Positions 45,750 to 57,200 of a DNA stretch of 64,000 nucleotides are shown here, piece by piece (position 1 is the first letter of the stretch; every line of letters starts with the position of its first letter). The stretch covers positions 387,001 through 451,000 of the forward strand of contig WPIO01000033.1 of the NCBI GenBank assembly GCA_009760855.2. The letters are read 5' to 3'. Position numbers and translations under genes: made by a program. This DNA is from Cristatella mucedo. Its lineage: Eukaryota > Bryozoa > Phylactolaemata > Cristatellidae. The notes beneath the pieces were generated by a model that saw only the letters and a program-made list of their open reading frames with translations, had not been told where the DNA came from and ran no database searches.

Positions 45750-47905
45750 GTTGTATGAACTCGACGGAAATATTAAAACTTTCATAGCAGCCTAAGAAAA
45801 CGAAATCTCTTCGAGGCACTTTAAATTCAGTATGCTAGAAAGGAAGCATGGTAAGATCCATGCTTTTAGTACGCACACGAACGCGTGAATCGAGAGGGAA
45901 ATAGTACGAAATGCTGATCAACAGCTTGGCCAACAACTATAGTAACTCGAGCTACCCGCTGTCCGAGTTCCTCAGTCTGGTAATGGCTAGCTTATCAAAA
46001 TCAGACTAGGAGTTATGCGCACACAGTGGCGGTCGGTTTAGGGGACGAGGCAACTTATTCCATGGGGCTAACGGCTAAACGTCCAGCACGAGTTCAAGCT
46101 TCGGCTTTCATCGCAAAATCACCGATTCAAGATAAGTTTTTGGATCCAAGATCTCTTAAGCAAAGTCTGTCCGTGATGTTTTAGGGTCTTTGAATAATCG
46201 AAGTTGACAAGTGTAAGTCGGCTTGCATGAGTAGCTGAGTTCGAAAGAGCTCTCTGGCTGGATCCAATCGATAAGCAGCTCGTCATCAGACACGACAATT
46301 GACCTTTCGTCTGTCATCTTAGTGCCTCGTAAAATGCCTCGGAATAACTGTCAACGTAGCTTTACCAACGATTTTATTGGCGCATTTGTCCTTACTTGAA
46401 TGAGACCCAAGAAAGAAGAAGGGGAGAGGATAGAAAGTCGCACTTCCAGCTCGCTCGTTGAAGATTGTAATGTAAGTACCCATATCTCTGCCTGCTGTGA
46501 GGCAAAGTCACTCAGGATGTGAGTTCGATGGGAGAAGTCTGAGGGACGTCGGGAATCGATTGGAAAAACGGGTTCACAACAGTGCACATCTTGCTATCAA
46601 TAAAAGTTCCAGCACAGAACAACCCAAAGGCAAGGGCAGAATCGGCAACAAGAGTGCAATCGGCAATGTTGTTTTTAACACCTGTAAATCGAACTCGTGA
46701 ACTTCAATCAGCAATGCACCTATTGGTAACAGCCTAATACTCCCGACTGAGCCTCGTCTACGATAGATGTGTGGAGTTACGCTTATAGTTTTGTTTAGGA
46801 AAATCGCCGTAGCAGCTCTGTGTTGGCGATTTCCTCTCGATATTTCTCTTATCCGGAGGTTGGGCGTGGCGATGAAGCTAAACGCCATCTCAGAAGTTAG
46901 TCATGTCGCCTATCAACACTTGGGCCTAGTCTAGCAAAGACACGAGCCATCAACTAGATGTAACCATTATAGGATACGTTTCATCAGCACTCAGGGATTG
47001 GGAGCGGGTGGTAGACGGGGCACCGGACAACGCCCACCACCACAACGCCCACCAACGACGGACAACGCCCACCACCACTTGAAAAAGAAGGCTCGGCTCC
47101 AAATTTTGATGCTGGAGAAATCATTGTCGGCCAAATATTTAGAAAAACCACTTAATTGGGTTGACTGACGCGATTTTTAAGTGTCTGCTGGGTAGGAGTT
47201 GGGCATTCGAGACTAGAGAAAACTGAAGTTACCTCGCTAGAAAGGCCTGTCTGCTGGTATGCCATGTGTCAACCTGTGGGAGGGGCGAGCTGTCGCTCGA
47301 CGGGATGTTAGCAACTGTATTAGCTATCGAACTCTGTCTAGACATGCAAGCAGCAGTAAGGCATATCCCCTCTCTATATTCAAGTATGCAGCTGTGTTGT
47401 GTTCGCCTGCGGCTTCTGCTGTAAGTAGCGACACTCATGCACTTGCATCACCTGTGGCCAACAGCGAAGCTGCCAATGCAGCGCAGCGAAGCCTCAGGCC
47501 ACTAATGCATGCTATATTTCGTGCCGTTGCGATTAATCGGGCTCTCATATATGTGCCCGTTGAGAAGAATAAAGGAAAGTCTCGTTTACGCGCACGCGCG
47601 CCTGCTGTGTCTTCGAGAGACTCCCACTAAAACAGCCGCCGCCGGAGATACTGTCACACAACAGCTGGCTAGCACCCTTAGTTTTCCTAGAGATGGTTGT
47701 AGTTCTAGTTTCTGCCCATCCACGATGCCATCACCCACTGCCTGCCTAAGGAGACGTGCACTCTCGGTGCTCACGGGTGAGCTTTCAGTGCTAAGAGCAC
47801 TCTGGGCCATTTGTCGACTAGCATTCAACTCCTTGAATGTGTATGTTAACTTTATCCTAAACCAACTAATTTTAAAGCGGTCCGCATTCGTTCATTGATT
47901 CTCCG
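45750..47905. other. Intergenic, no recognisable gene
   Basis: Overlapping open frames on both strands (for example 46574-46888 minus and 47509-47898 plus) without recognisable motifs. 47020-47075 holds an imperfect tandem of ACAACGCCCACCACCAC. GC-rich from 47230 to 47850. Confidence 0.4.
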
Positions 47906-47909
47906 GCTC

Positions 47910-47968
47910 ATCTCGAGATTCTGTGGGAGGGGCTAGCAGAGCTAGCCCCTCCCACAGAATCTCGAGAT
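47910..47968. repeat. Perfect 28-bp inverted repeat with a 3-base loop
   Basis: The arm at 47910-47937 (starts ATCTCGAGATTC, ends GGGGCTAGC) is the exact reverse complement of 47941-47968, with AGA between. Pairing stops exactly at 47909/47969. Such near-palindromes are unstable and normally short-lived; this may be a recent fold-back or an assembly artefact. Confidence 0.95.
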
Positions 47969-48129
47969 CGAATTCGGAGCTAGAGCAGAGCTAGGAGCCA
48001 CGTGGCTAACTGACCTTGTGTAACTGCTAGCTCGCAGTTTCAGCTAGGGTAAAAGAGCAGTCATATGGAGCACTGGGACAAGTTGCAGCTAGCCTGTGTG
48101 TCTAGATAAGCAACCTTTGCCCCGTGTCT

Positions 48130-48285
48130 TTGCTCAGGTCTAAGGTAATCGAAGTTCACTCCCTATGTTGTGGGTTCGAGTCCCGCAGTAAGCAATTTTG
48201 TATTGCCTGCTGCAAGCAGAGTTATAGTGGTTAAGGCTCGTCTGCCGCTATATTAATGACGCTGTTAAATCAGCTACCCTTTACT
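48130..48285 (+). mobile_element. SINE-1 copy
   Basis: Degraded A box, B box GGGTTCGAGTCCC, body TTTTGTATTGCC and GTGGTTAAGGCTCGTCTGCC, and end GACGCTGTTAAATCAGC. Sense orientation. Confidence 0.8.
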
Positions 48286-48379
48286 GTACTTCAACACTTC
48301 CCTAAATTAAATTATTGCAATGCAAACTTGTAGCTGGCTTGTAGCTACTGAATGTTTAGCTACATGTGGGCTGATTACG

Positions 48380-48545
48380 GTAAAGGTCGGCTGATATAAA
48401 AGCCTCGTTTACTGTATAAAGCGAGAGAAGAACCTCAGTGGCTGTGACCATCCCCCTTGCAGTTGGCAACAGAATTGTCTGCTGCAGGACTCGAACCCGT
48501 GATGCGGATTATGAATTGTAAGCACCTTACCCCACGATGAAGACG
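48380..48545 (-). mobile_element. SINE-1 copy, inverted relative to its neighbour
   Basis: GTCGGCTGATATAAAAGCCT, GAACCTCAGTGGCTGTGACC, GGACTCGAACCCGTG (rc of the B box) and GCACCTTACCCCACG. With the copy at 48130 it forms an inverted pair about 0.1 kb apart. Confidence 0.8.
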
Positions 48546-48844
48546 GGTGACTCCCAAACCAGAGTGAAAGGGCCTTTCTTTGTTTGGTAAGAAAAGGCTG
48601 TACAGCGAACATATATCTAGCCTGAAAGAGGGAGCCTTGAGAATGGTTTCTTTTTGCTCGTTCTCTGTGGCTTAGCAGCCCATTAGAGCTCGTCAAATCT
48701 CTCCGCTGCGATCCTATGCGTCCTTTCTTGTGACAGCGGCACTGTCGCCCATCTTGCCGTCAAGAACGCAGTTTCCTTGCTCATCTCTTATAGCTCTCCT
48801 ATTTGCTTGCCGCACTGCTTTGACGCAGGGGTTAAGGTACTTAT

Positions 48845-49610
48845 AGTAATAATAATACGCTTGATAAAGCGCCCTCTGAGAGCCCAATCTCTTTCAAGGC
48901 GCTTTACATTTGCTGCAAAGACGACGCGATCAAATGGTGAGTGGATATTGTGCTTAATAAACAACAGGAATAACAAAGCTAGGGGTGCCGTGCACAGGGT
49001 CAGCATGCAAGTGTGTTTAGTGGCAGCATGCACAGCGTCAGCAAGCATTAGCACATAAAAGACGAATCGCAGGGATCCACTAAATGCTGTCCTTCATAGA
49101 TGTGTTTTTAAGCTCTTTTTAAATGTGGTCAATTCAGGGGATGTTGTGACAAAAGTCGGGAGTGAATTCCATGCTTTGGGAGCATACGAACTAAAGGCAC
49201 GGTCTCCAAAAGATTTGAGGTTTGTACGAGGTATGGGTAAACAGTTAAATTCCAAAAAGCTAGTGGTACGATGCTTGGCCTGGTGAGGGAGTAGATCTGA
49301 TAGATAGGCTGGAGCCAAAGAATCAAGGGACCTAAAAGTGAGCGACAGAGCATTGAATTCGACGCGTTGCTTAACTGGCAGCCAGTGCAGGTCTGCCGAG
49401 AGGTGGGGTGATGTGGCAACTGCGACGCTCCCGACAGACAAGCCTAGCTGCAGAGTTTTGCACCAGCTTGTAAGCCCCTGATAGCACAGGCCGTTAGGCC
49501 AGCAAGCAATGAGTTACAGAAGTCAAGACGGGATGTCACAAATGCATGGACCAACTTAGATGTGGTATCCTTATCTAAGCAAGCCCGAGTTTTAGCAGTA
49601 TTTTGTGGCT
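48845..49610 (-). mobile_element. LINE-B copy, 5'-truncated
   Basis: The rc tail (TAATAATAATAC), hairpin (GATAAAGCGCCCTCTGAGAG, TCAAGGCGCTTTACATTTGC) and the C-terminal coding frame 49441-49094 (ADLHWLPVKQR, LAPAYLSDLLPHQ, KAWNSLPTFV) are followed upstream by an RT segment. The longest LINE-B copy in the central region. Confidence 0.88.
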
Positions 49611-49619
49611 TACCTTTAA

Positions 49620-50820
49620 AGACCTAGGTCGTGGGCCCGAGCACCTAATTTTTTTTTTATCTCGGCTGGACGATGTGAGGATGAGAGGACTGCATTGAGT
49701 TCTGAGGGGGGGATTCGAATGTTCGATTGCTTTGCAGCCTTCTTCCGTAGCATTGGCCATACAATGTCGCCTGCACCGTTGGTCTCAGAGCCCGGACAGA
49801 GCGGCTGCTACGGCCGTGAATGTCGTAGCCGTTGCTAGCCGGCAACCTCTACTACAGGGTAAGTACTCGCTTGGCCTGCTCAGAGCCTCGCGCCCAAGCT
49901 CAGCCTGTAGCCCCCCCTCCGGGAGCGGCTCAGTATCGCCTCGGACCTTCGGCTGACTCTCCGCATGAAGCCGTTCGCGTTGACGTTGCGACGCCAATGC
50001 AAATTAGTTCAGCGCCCCCACGCTGCGCTACAGACGCCGGACGCCCGGAGAGCTAATTTCGAAAAACCGGCTCCGATGCTGGAGCGCAGCATCCCTCGTT
50101 AGCCTTCGGATACGTGCTTAAGACTGACCTTGGCCCAGCAAGTCAGTGACGGGCTACCATGCCCTTTACGGCGGTAAGGCTGCTATGGTTTGCGGCATAG
50201 TTCGCTGCCGCTCTACTGCTCTATTTATTGCTTGACGCGAGGTCGAGTATCCAAGTTAACAGCACGATCAGCGACCAGCTAAATGCCGAAACCTGTTCCA
50301 ACAGTTGTCGGTCTTTCGAACGGGTGGGAAAGCTCTTAGGGGAAGAGAGTGTTGATCGCCATCAGAATGTAGGTTAAAACCAAAGTGGCTCAGCACGTCA
50401 CCTCGACTGTCCATCATTCGATATGATGAGCCTATAATTGAGTCTTATCTAAAGGAAGAAACTTTGCAGCTAAGATGCATTATAAATGCAGTTTCCAAAT
50501 CAAGCTGTGCTAGGATAAGGAAATAGTAGCTATAGTTGACTAGCAGTGCGCTGAGCTTTCCCAATAAACCTGTTAAAAAAATATCTGCTGCCAACCCGAA
50601 GCTGCTGTTGAGAGCGAGGCACGTTTGCGGCATATTGAAAAAGGTACTTTTTTGAACACACCTCGGTGTCAGGCTAGTGCAAGCAGCAGCAATCAAACAG
50701 AATTTTAGGATCCTAAGCTGAATTTCTACGGTTCTACGGTTTCTGTTGTTACAAATGGAACGGAGAACGAGCCGCATCCGGACAGAACTAAGCAGCAAAC
50801 AAAGCAATAGTAAAATGTGC
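49620..50820. other. GC-rich then AT-rich stretch, no firm gene
   Basis: 49730-49860 is CpG-rich and ends CTACAGGGTAAGTAC, which includes a donor-like GGTAAGTA. This could be a 5' non-coding exon, for example of the dynein gene, but there is no independent support. The rest shows no feature. Confidence 0.3.
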
Positions 50821-50824
50821 TTGC

Positions 50825-51008
50825 TGCCACTAACCATATTTGCATGCTAACCCGGTCCATGTCACCTCTAATCATGTTATTCTTGTTATTTATTGAGCAT
50901 ACTACCTACCACTTATCATTCGATCGTGCTTTCTTTGCAGAAAATGTAAAGTGCCTAGAAAGACATTGAGTTCTCTGAGAGAACTACAACAAATTTATTA
51001 TTATTAAT
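50825..51008 (+). mobile_element. LINE-B 3' end
   Basis: TGCCACTAACCATATTTGC, GTCCATGTCACCTCTAATC, TTTGCAGAAAATGTAAAGTG, hairpin with GAGTTCTCTGAGAG, and a (TTA)n tail. 5'-truncated, sense. Confidence 0.8.
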
Positions 51009-51389
51009 TTAATTATAATTAGAGATGCTAGTCCTTGCCGAGACGTGACGTATATTGGTTAAGGGCTGGACCTCGGAGCATGGCTAGCGAATTGTAAGTG
51101 CAGAACCATGAATACCAGTGAGCCGACAGTATTAGTGGAACGCAGCAGCAATGAAAAGCGAGTATCTTAAGAGAGCAAGTCCGTATTCAGAGCGTAGAGA
51201 AGTCGATTCGATAGCGGTGGGACGCCTAAGCGTCTAACTGCAACTAAGACGTGCACCAGCTCCAGCGCGGCTCAGCGGCTTAGAGAAAAGCTCGGCTCAT
51301 TTGCCAGTGTACAACGGAGCAGTCTATTTGACAGCGACGAGATTATCTAGCTGATATAGCACTCCACTGACTCCTTATTTGACTCATAA

Positions 51390-51660
51390 TGCTACCACTG
51401 ACCATTCGATCATGTTTCCTTCGCAGCAAATGTGAAGCGCCTAGAAAGAGACTGCGTTCGCTGAGGACGCTCTATCAAGTGTGTTATTATTATTATTGTT
51501 ACAAGCAGTGTGCACTTAAGCGAAAATACTGTCAACTTTGCAGCTTTGTGGAGGAAAACATGGGCTTTATACTGTACATACTCACTTAGTGCTCACTACC
51601 AACTGGCGTCACTAATACCCCTGATTTGATGACATTCGAAAAGAAGCTAAAAAATTATTC
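51390..51660 (+). mobile_element. LINE-B 3' tail and adjacent LINE-B relic
   Basis: 51390-51505: GCTACCACTGACCATTCG, GAAGCGCCTAGAAAGAGACT, GTTCGCTGAGGACGCTCTAT and a (TTA)n tail. 51595-51660: GGCGTCACTAATACCCCTG, GATGACATTCGAAAAGAAGC, matching the coding end of LINE-B (compare 62700). The second piece is earlier in element order, so these are two insertions. Confidence 0.65.
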
Positions 51661-51934
51661 TGCTCCACACAGCGTTTGCTCTGTTCAAGTTAGCTGTCCT
51701 TTTGCATGTTTGTGCGCCACGAAGCTGTGAACGTTGTGACTAAGGGGAATAGCGATATGCTTTTGTGTAGTGCCCTAGTGAATTTTTCCTCTTGCATATG
51801 GGGTTTGTTTACCTGTTCATGGCTCGGTGCGTGTCGCTAAAGGTGACCAGCGGCCGTGAGTGTCTTCTTGTTTGCCTTTACATGACTGTTTAGGCATGTT
51901 ACCTTGCTTGTCAATGACTAATAATTGCTTCTTT

Positions 51935-51995
51935 TCTTGCAGCGAGTTTTAAAGCATCTGAATAGAGATCGTTTCTCTAGTGTGCTATACAAAAA
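51935..51995 (+). mobile_element. SINE-2-like tail
   Basis: AAAGCATCTGAATAGAGATC and GTTTCTCTAGTGTGCTATAC carry the SINE-2 version (CTGAATAGAG) of the hairpin instead of the LINE-B version (CTAGAAAGAG). No tRNA head is recognisable. Confidence 0.55.
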
Positions 51996-51999
51996 TCTT

Positions 52000-52665
52000 A
52001 AAACTATTATAGTAGTCTGCGTTAGTTTATGAGTGGTACGTTTTCTGTTGGGCTTAGTAATTACCGAAGTAGCTGGTAGCCGATTATTTCTGTATGGCAT
52101 GATAAATAGTTTCCTTAAAATCTCTGACTGTAAAGAAGTAAACGTGACCTCATTATGCATACGCTGGCAGTCGTAGTCACCCCATGCGCTACCACTTGAG
52201 ATAATTCCGTTAAGAACGTTGCGGTAATTCGTGGTACCCGCACTCTAGCCTACGCAGAACAACAAGCCTGCGGCCCTGCAATGTGTGCCTAGCTAAAAAG
52301 ACCGAAGCCACCCCTCGTGTTCTTTCGCAACCGAAAGAATGTGGCGCAGCGTGCGTGCGAAGACGTAGCGTTCGCCGGCAGGAAGAGCGTGCGAGCGGCG
52401 GCACCATCTTCGAAGCCGCCTCCGTCGGGTGGCTTTGACAAAGCGCTCGCTGCCACGTCGAATGCTTACGATTGGAACCGCATAGCGTCGTCACGGAGAC
52501 GCAGCACGGTTCTTTTCAGGCTGACAACAGGTCGCGTGCTGGCGTATTTTTTTACCGTTGTCTTAACTAAAACAATGACAGTAGTAATAAAAGTAAAACA
52601 TTCGCACATCACTTTCTAGGCACTTCGCGTGTGCAGAAAAAGAGGCGTGTCAGTCGGCTGCCCCT
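52000..52665. other. Intergenic, no firm gene
   Basis: GC-rich around 52300-52520 with opposing frames of about 95-100 codons, neither recognisable. Proximal upstream region of the dynein gene. Confidence 0.35.
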
Positions 52666-52669
52666 GGGT

Positions 52670-52835
52670 ATCGGCCCAGAGGTAATGTGCTCGCTCTTCA
52701 CGAGCCAGGTCGCATGTTCGAGTCCTGCAGTGGGAGATCCTATATTGCCCAGCGCTAGCCGTTAGGCTCTCAATAGCCGTTAAGGCTCTTTTGCCGCTCT
52801 ATAAACGAGGCCGCTGAATCAGATAACATTTACCT
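52670..52835 (+). mobile_element. SINE-1 copy upstream of the dynein gene
   Basis: Head with ATGTTCGAGTCCTGCAGTGG (B box), body GATCCTATATTGCC, CAATAGCCGTTAAGGCTCTT, and end GAGGCCGCTGAATCAG. About 0.2 kb before the first dynein coding exon. Confidence 0.8.
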
Positions 52836-53059
52836 TTAATAATGACACACCCAATTCACAGAGCGCAGGCGCACAGATGACCGTTCACTCTGTCCGAGCA
52901 AAGGCTGTGAGGAATAGGTAGGTCTCTAGCTTTCTGGCTGGAAGAGCGACGCAGGCTTGGCCTTTGCAGGGCTTCCTGAAGAAGGTGAACAAGACAAATG
53001 GCGGCGGCGGCTGCGGCGGCGTCAGCTCACGCTGGGCTAGCTTGGCCGCTGCGGTTCGC

Positions 53060-54176
53060 ATGGATTCGGCTGTCGGCGGCCGGCGGCGTCGCAGCCTGCC
53101 TCCGGGAGGCATCCAGGCACTGCAGGAGAGCCTGAAGGAGAAGCAACAGAGGTCGCGCGTGGCCCGAGAGCAACGTCAGCGTGCCATCAATCAGGAGCAC
53201 AAGCTCTTCTTCATAATGGTAATGGCCGCCGTACTGGCGGGCGTTGGCGCCTTATCAGCCTCTGTCGCTCGTGCCGCTCGTGTCTCTAACTCGGGTTCGC
53301 GGCGCCGACGCGCATCCAGGCCTGTCAATTCGCTGAGCGCAGCGAAAGCCGCGTCATTTTGATCGCGCAAGATTCGCCCCTGCCGCCGCCGCCAACACCA
53401 CCTTTGCAGGCTCCCATGCGCGCCTTTGCAGGTGGCCACGCATCTCAAGATCGACCCGGCGGTGGTCGAAGAAGGTGTGCTCGATTCCTCGGAGCAGCTC
53501 TATCTGCTCAACACCTTCCTGGCTAAAGATGGCCGGCGCGGGCTGCTCTTCTACCACCAGGAGGCCGACTTCCTGGCGCTCGAAGATTGCGGACGCTCCA
53601 TGCCCGGCTCGAAGGGAACGAAGGTTCGTGAAGGAGGACTCCCTGGGCGCCGAGCGCCCGCGCTGACCGGGTTTCCGACCGCACTGGCCGTCGCCTCGCT
53701 CTCCCGTAGGCGCGCCGCCCCCTCCCGATTTTCGCTGACGCCGACGTGGCCCGTCGCCAGAACTCAGATCATTCGTCTACAGATGATGAGGGTGTTCATT
53801 GCCGATCCACTCACCACGCCGCTGCGGAACGTGTGCGTTTACTTCCTAAAGCCGCGCACCGACGTGGCGATCAACGCAAGCAACTTCAACCAGGAGGTGG
53901 CGTTCGGCGTCCTGGACGTATCGGGAAGCGAGGGCCTTCTGGCGTGCGTCGAGGAAAATATCAAGCAGGTGTACTATCCCATGATCAGGCGCACAAAGGA
54001 CTGGGCGAGCTTAATGAAGGAGCCGTCTGGCACCGACGTGAGGAGCCGATTTCTAGGCGAGTGGCGAGATTCTCCGAGGAGTATTCTTCTGCGTCGCTTG
54101 CATCAGGAGAATAGGGATATGTGCATGGATTCGAGACGAAGTGACAGCCCCCTCGTTATTGCATATTTTATATACA

Positions 54177-54208
<32 letters not shown>

Positions 54209-57200
54209 ATATGCAATTTTTATTTGAATATATTCTCGTTATTGCAGGCAACATCGAGGGATTCATGCTGCTGCTGTGCGGGGCACAAGCGAGCATCAGC
54301 CAGGCCGTCTACCTGCAGCCCGACGACCTGCAAAAGTGGAACGAAATAAAGACGCTGGCCGACTGTCAGTACGTAGCGTCCAATCCGGAAGCGGTGTTCG
54401 CCATCGAGCAGCTGGTCACTGCCTGGTATAAGCAGCTCGAGAAGATTCTCGCAGAGAGCGAGCGCATGCGAAAGGAGGAAGACGACACAGGGCCGCGCGC
54501 CGAGCTAGACCACTGGAGGCAGATGTCCTCGCGGTAAGTGACAGGTCGGCTGCTCGAGTGCCTTGAGCATACGTTTCACCTAATTTCGCCTATTTCGGCT
54601 TCAGCTGCATTGTGTAGGCCAAAGTTTAGTCGTTCAGGTAGGGGGATATAGAAATCGCAGCAAAATTGCTTTTCTGCGAGATCTTGATTATGTCTTTTCT
54701 TGGAGATCTTGTGGTGCATTCGCGTTCCTGCCGAACACATTCCAGCTTTCTTAAAGCATAGAGTAATAATAGTAATATATTTGTATAGCGCCATCAGATC
54801 GGAGAACTGAATATTTTTCTAGGGACTTCAATTGCATTATCGTTTGCAGCACATGTAAAGCGCCCAGAAAGAGATTGCGTTCTCTGAGGGCGCTTTATCA
54901 AGTGCATTATTATTATTATCCTTATTATTAAGCCGCGGGCATCTAAACGAGGGTTACAATGACCTTAGTCAAAAGAGAAAAATCATCCACAATATCTCAG
55001 AAAGGGAGTCGTTATAAGCAACAGCGTTTTGAGTGTCAAAGTGTTTTAGTTCAAGCGACTGGTGAATTTAATATGGTCTTCGATTTATACTCCGACTACA
55101 TATTAACTTCATATTGATCTGTTGATCGATGCGAAAATAGCAAGTAGCTCATACTAATGAGTTTACAATAACGTACCATTAACATCTATAGGCAGATGGT
55201 AAATAGATAGTATATGTGAAAATTAACTTTTGGAATGTCTAAGAAATTTAAAGCAATTAAGAGTATAGGAAGCGAATTAGTTGAGGTTGGATTAAAGGCA
55301 CAGAAAGTTGTCCATGCCTGATTCCAAGTCGCACTTACTTACCAAAATGCAACGCAACTTTTTCAACTCAATTCAGATTACAGATCTTTGGTAGAGAAAG
55401 ATTGTGCGAATTTAAAGGTGCTCCGAAATTAGGGAACGCGCCTGCTTGATGTTTACAGCTGCAATCTTGGTGCCGCACATAGGATATTTCAGTGTTGTCA
55501 AAGAGTTTGCTCTGCAGAAATAAATGCGGTATTCTATTCTAATCATTAAAGGGTGCTTAGTTTTGTAATTATTTACTATAGATAAAATGATGTTGACCAT
55601 TAAGTTTAAAGATGCCTTCATTGGATCTGAGAGTTATACGAGCACAAATCTGGCTATTGAGAATGCTCGCTTGCTTGTTGTCTCTACTTGTAGATTCAAC
55701 TCGCTAGTGGACCAGATAAAGGGTCATAGGTGTCGAATGGCAATACAGATATTACATGTTGCGAAGTCAAAAGTTTTAAAAACATGGAAAGAGTTCGACG
55801 ATAGGATTACTGATAGCGCCAACGAGGCCAAGGATAACATTAAAGTAAGAGCTGAACAGCCGCAGCACAAAGTATCCGACTCCCTCCGCCTGTAAATTTT
55901 AATTTTATAAGACACAATACGTATTGAGACTGCAAACTTCTTGCAAACCTCTGAATGTATTGAGAATGATCGTGAAGTGTTTTGGATTTGCGTCTACTTT
56001 ATTCCGCTGGTTTATCCTTTTTCATCTGCAACGGGTGTGCTGAAGACAAAACGGGATGTTTTGCTTTTGTAAGTATCTCTACACCATGGAAAAGTTTGGC
56101 GAACCACTATATAGGCCCGATCCGAGCGCCATCATCGAATCAATACCCAACCTGCTCAATACGATCAGAATGATTCATGCAATTTCCCGCTACTACAATA
56201 CTTCTGAGCGGCTCACATCACTATTCATTAAGGTGAAGTGCGAAGTCTAAGCTCTGCATGCGCGGAGTCTTGGTCTGTGCAATCGGGCTCACTTTCCGGT
56301 GACAGCAGTCATCTTGCCATTGCAGCATATTATTTTGAGTCCGTGTAGCGGCTTTCGAAATTAACTCCTTTAGGACGAGTGACCGAAATACTGGTGAGAC
56401 TAGCATGCAGAAGTAGGGCTAGCGAGTCCTTGTAGCAGCACCCATACACGTAGGTATGACGATCGCAGAGCATGACAACAACAGTCCCCTTGGTCGCTCG
56501 TAACTCAGGAATAAATTCGTATAAAATCTCCATATTTTTATTCCGTCGTATCCGGTTAATGTCTGGCTGTATATTCAAACGCACGATCGCACCCCATCTT
56601 TAAAGTTACACAGCTGGCAGGAGATTAATTATCCAAATAATACTTCCTTTAGCTACCGATGGTTATAATACTTTTATTCATTATTAAACTTAGTTCAGGA
56701 GCTGCTAATACCGACAGAAATAGTTAGGTCAGATTAATATCAGTCTGTGTTTCAATAAACACACATGCGGATAAACTTGTAATACATGCATATTGGGGTA
56801 TGCAGTTGCAGTAAGCTGCATGAATCTCCTTAGTACAAACTAAGAGCATTTAGGCACTAGACGCTGTCAGTGAATGCGTGGAATATTTACAATATTTGCT
56901 GCTGAATAGATAGGTTGTTCTCACTGACTCATCATTTCATTAGCAGCAGCATCTGCATGCCTTGCTTGAGCAAACACAAGAGAATCTTTCAGCTACCTTG
57001 AAACCGTTGTACCCCTTATGCACTATACAATTTTTCTAGCAGCGAATTGCAATATGAAGAAAATTAACAGGTCACAAACCAAATGGTTTCGTCGTGCAAA
57101 AATTACATTACTAACTACGGACACGAAGGCATATGGGATCAACCTCAAGAGAGCCTGGTTGCTAAGCTTGAAGAATGCACAAAAGTCTACCAAGTCTACC

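Noticed and set aside
46990-47075. Short CCACCA-rich repeats as a CRISPR-like or regulatory array
   Set aside because: Units are irregular and few; simple imperfect tandem repetition explains them.
52964-53059. Upstream extension of the first dynein exon
   Set aside because: The frame is open but starts at a non-ATG codon; the ATG at 53060 gives an N-terminus that fits the family.
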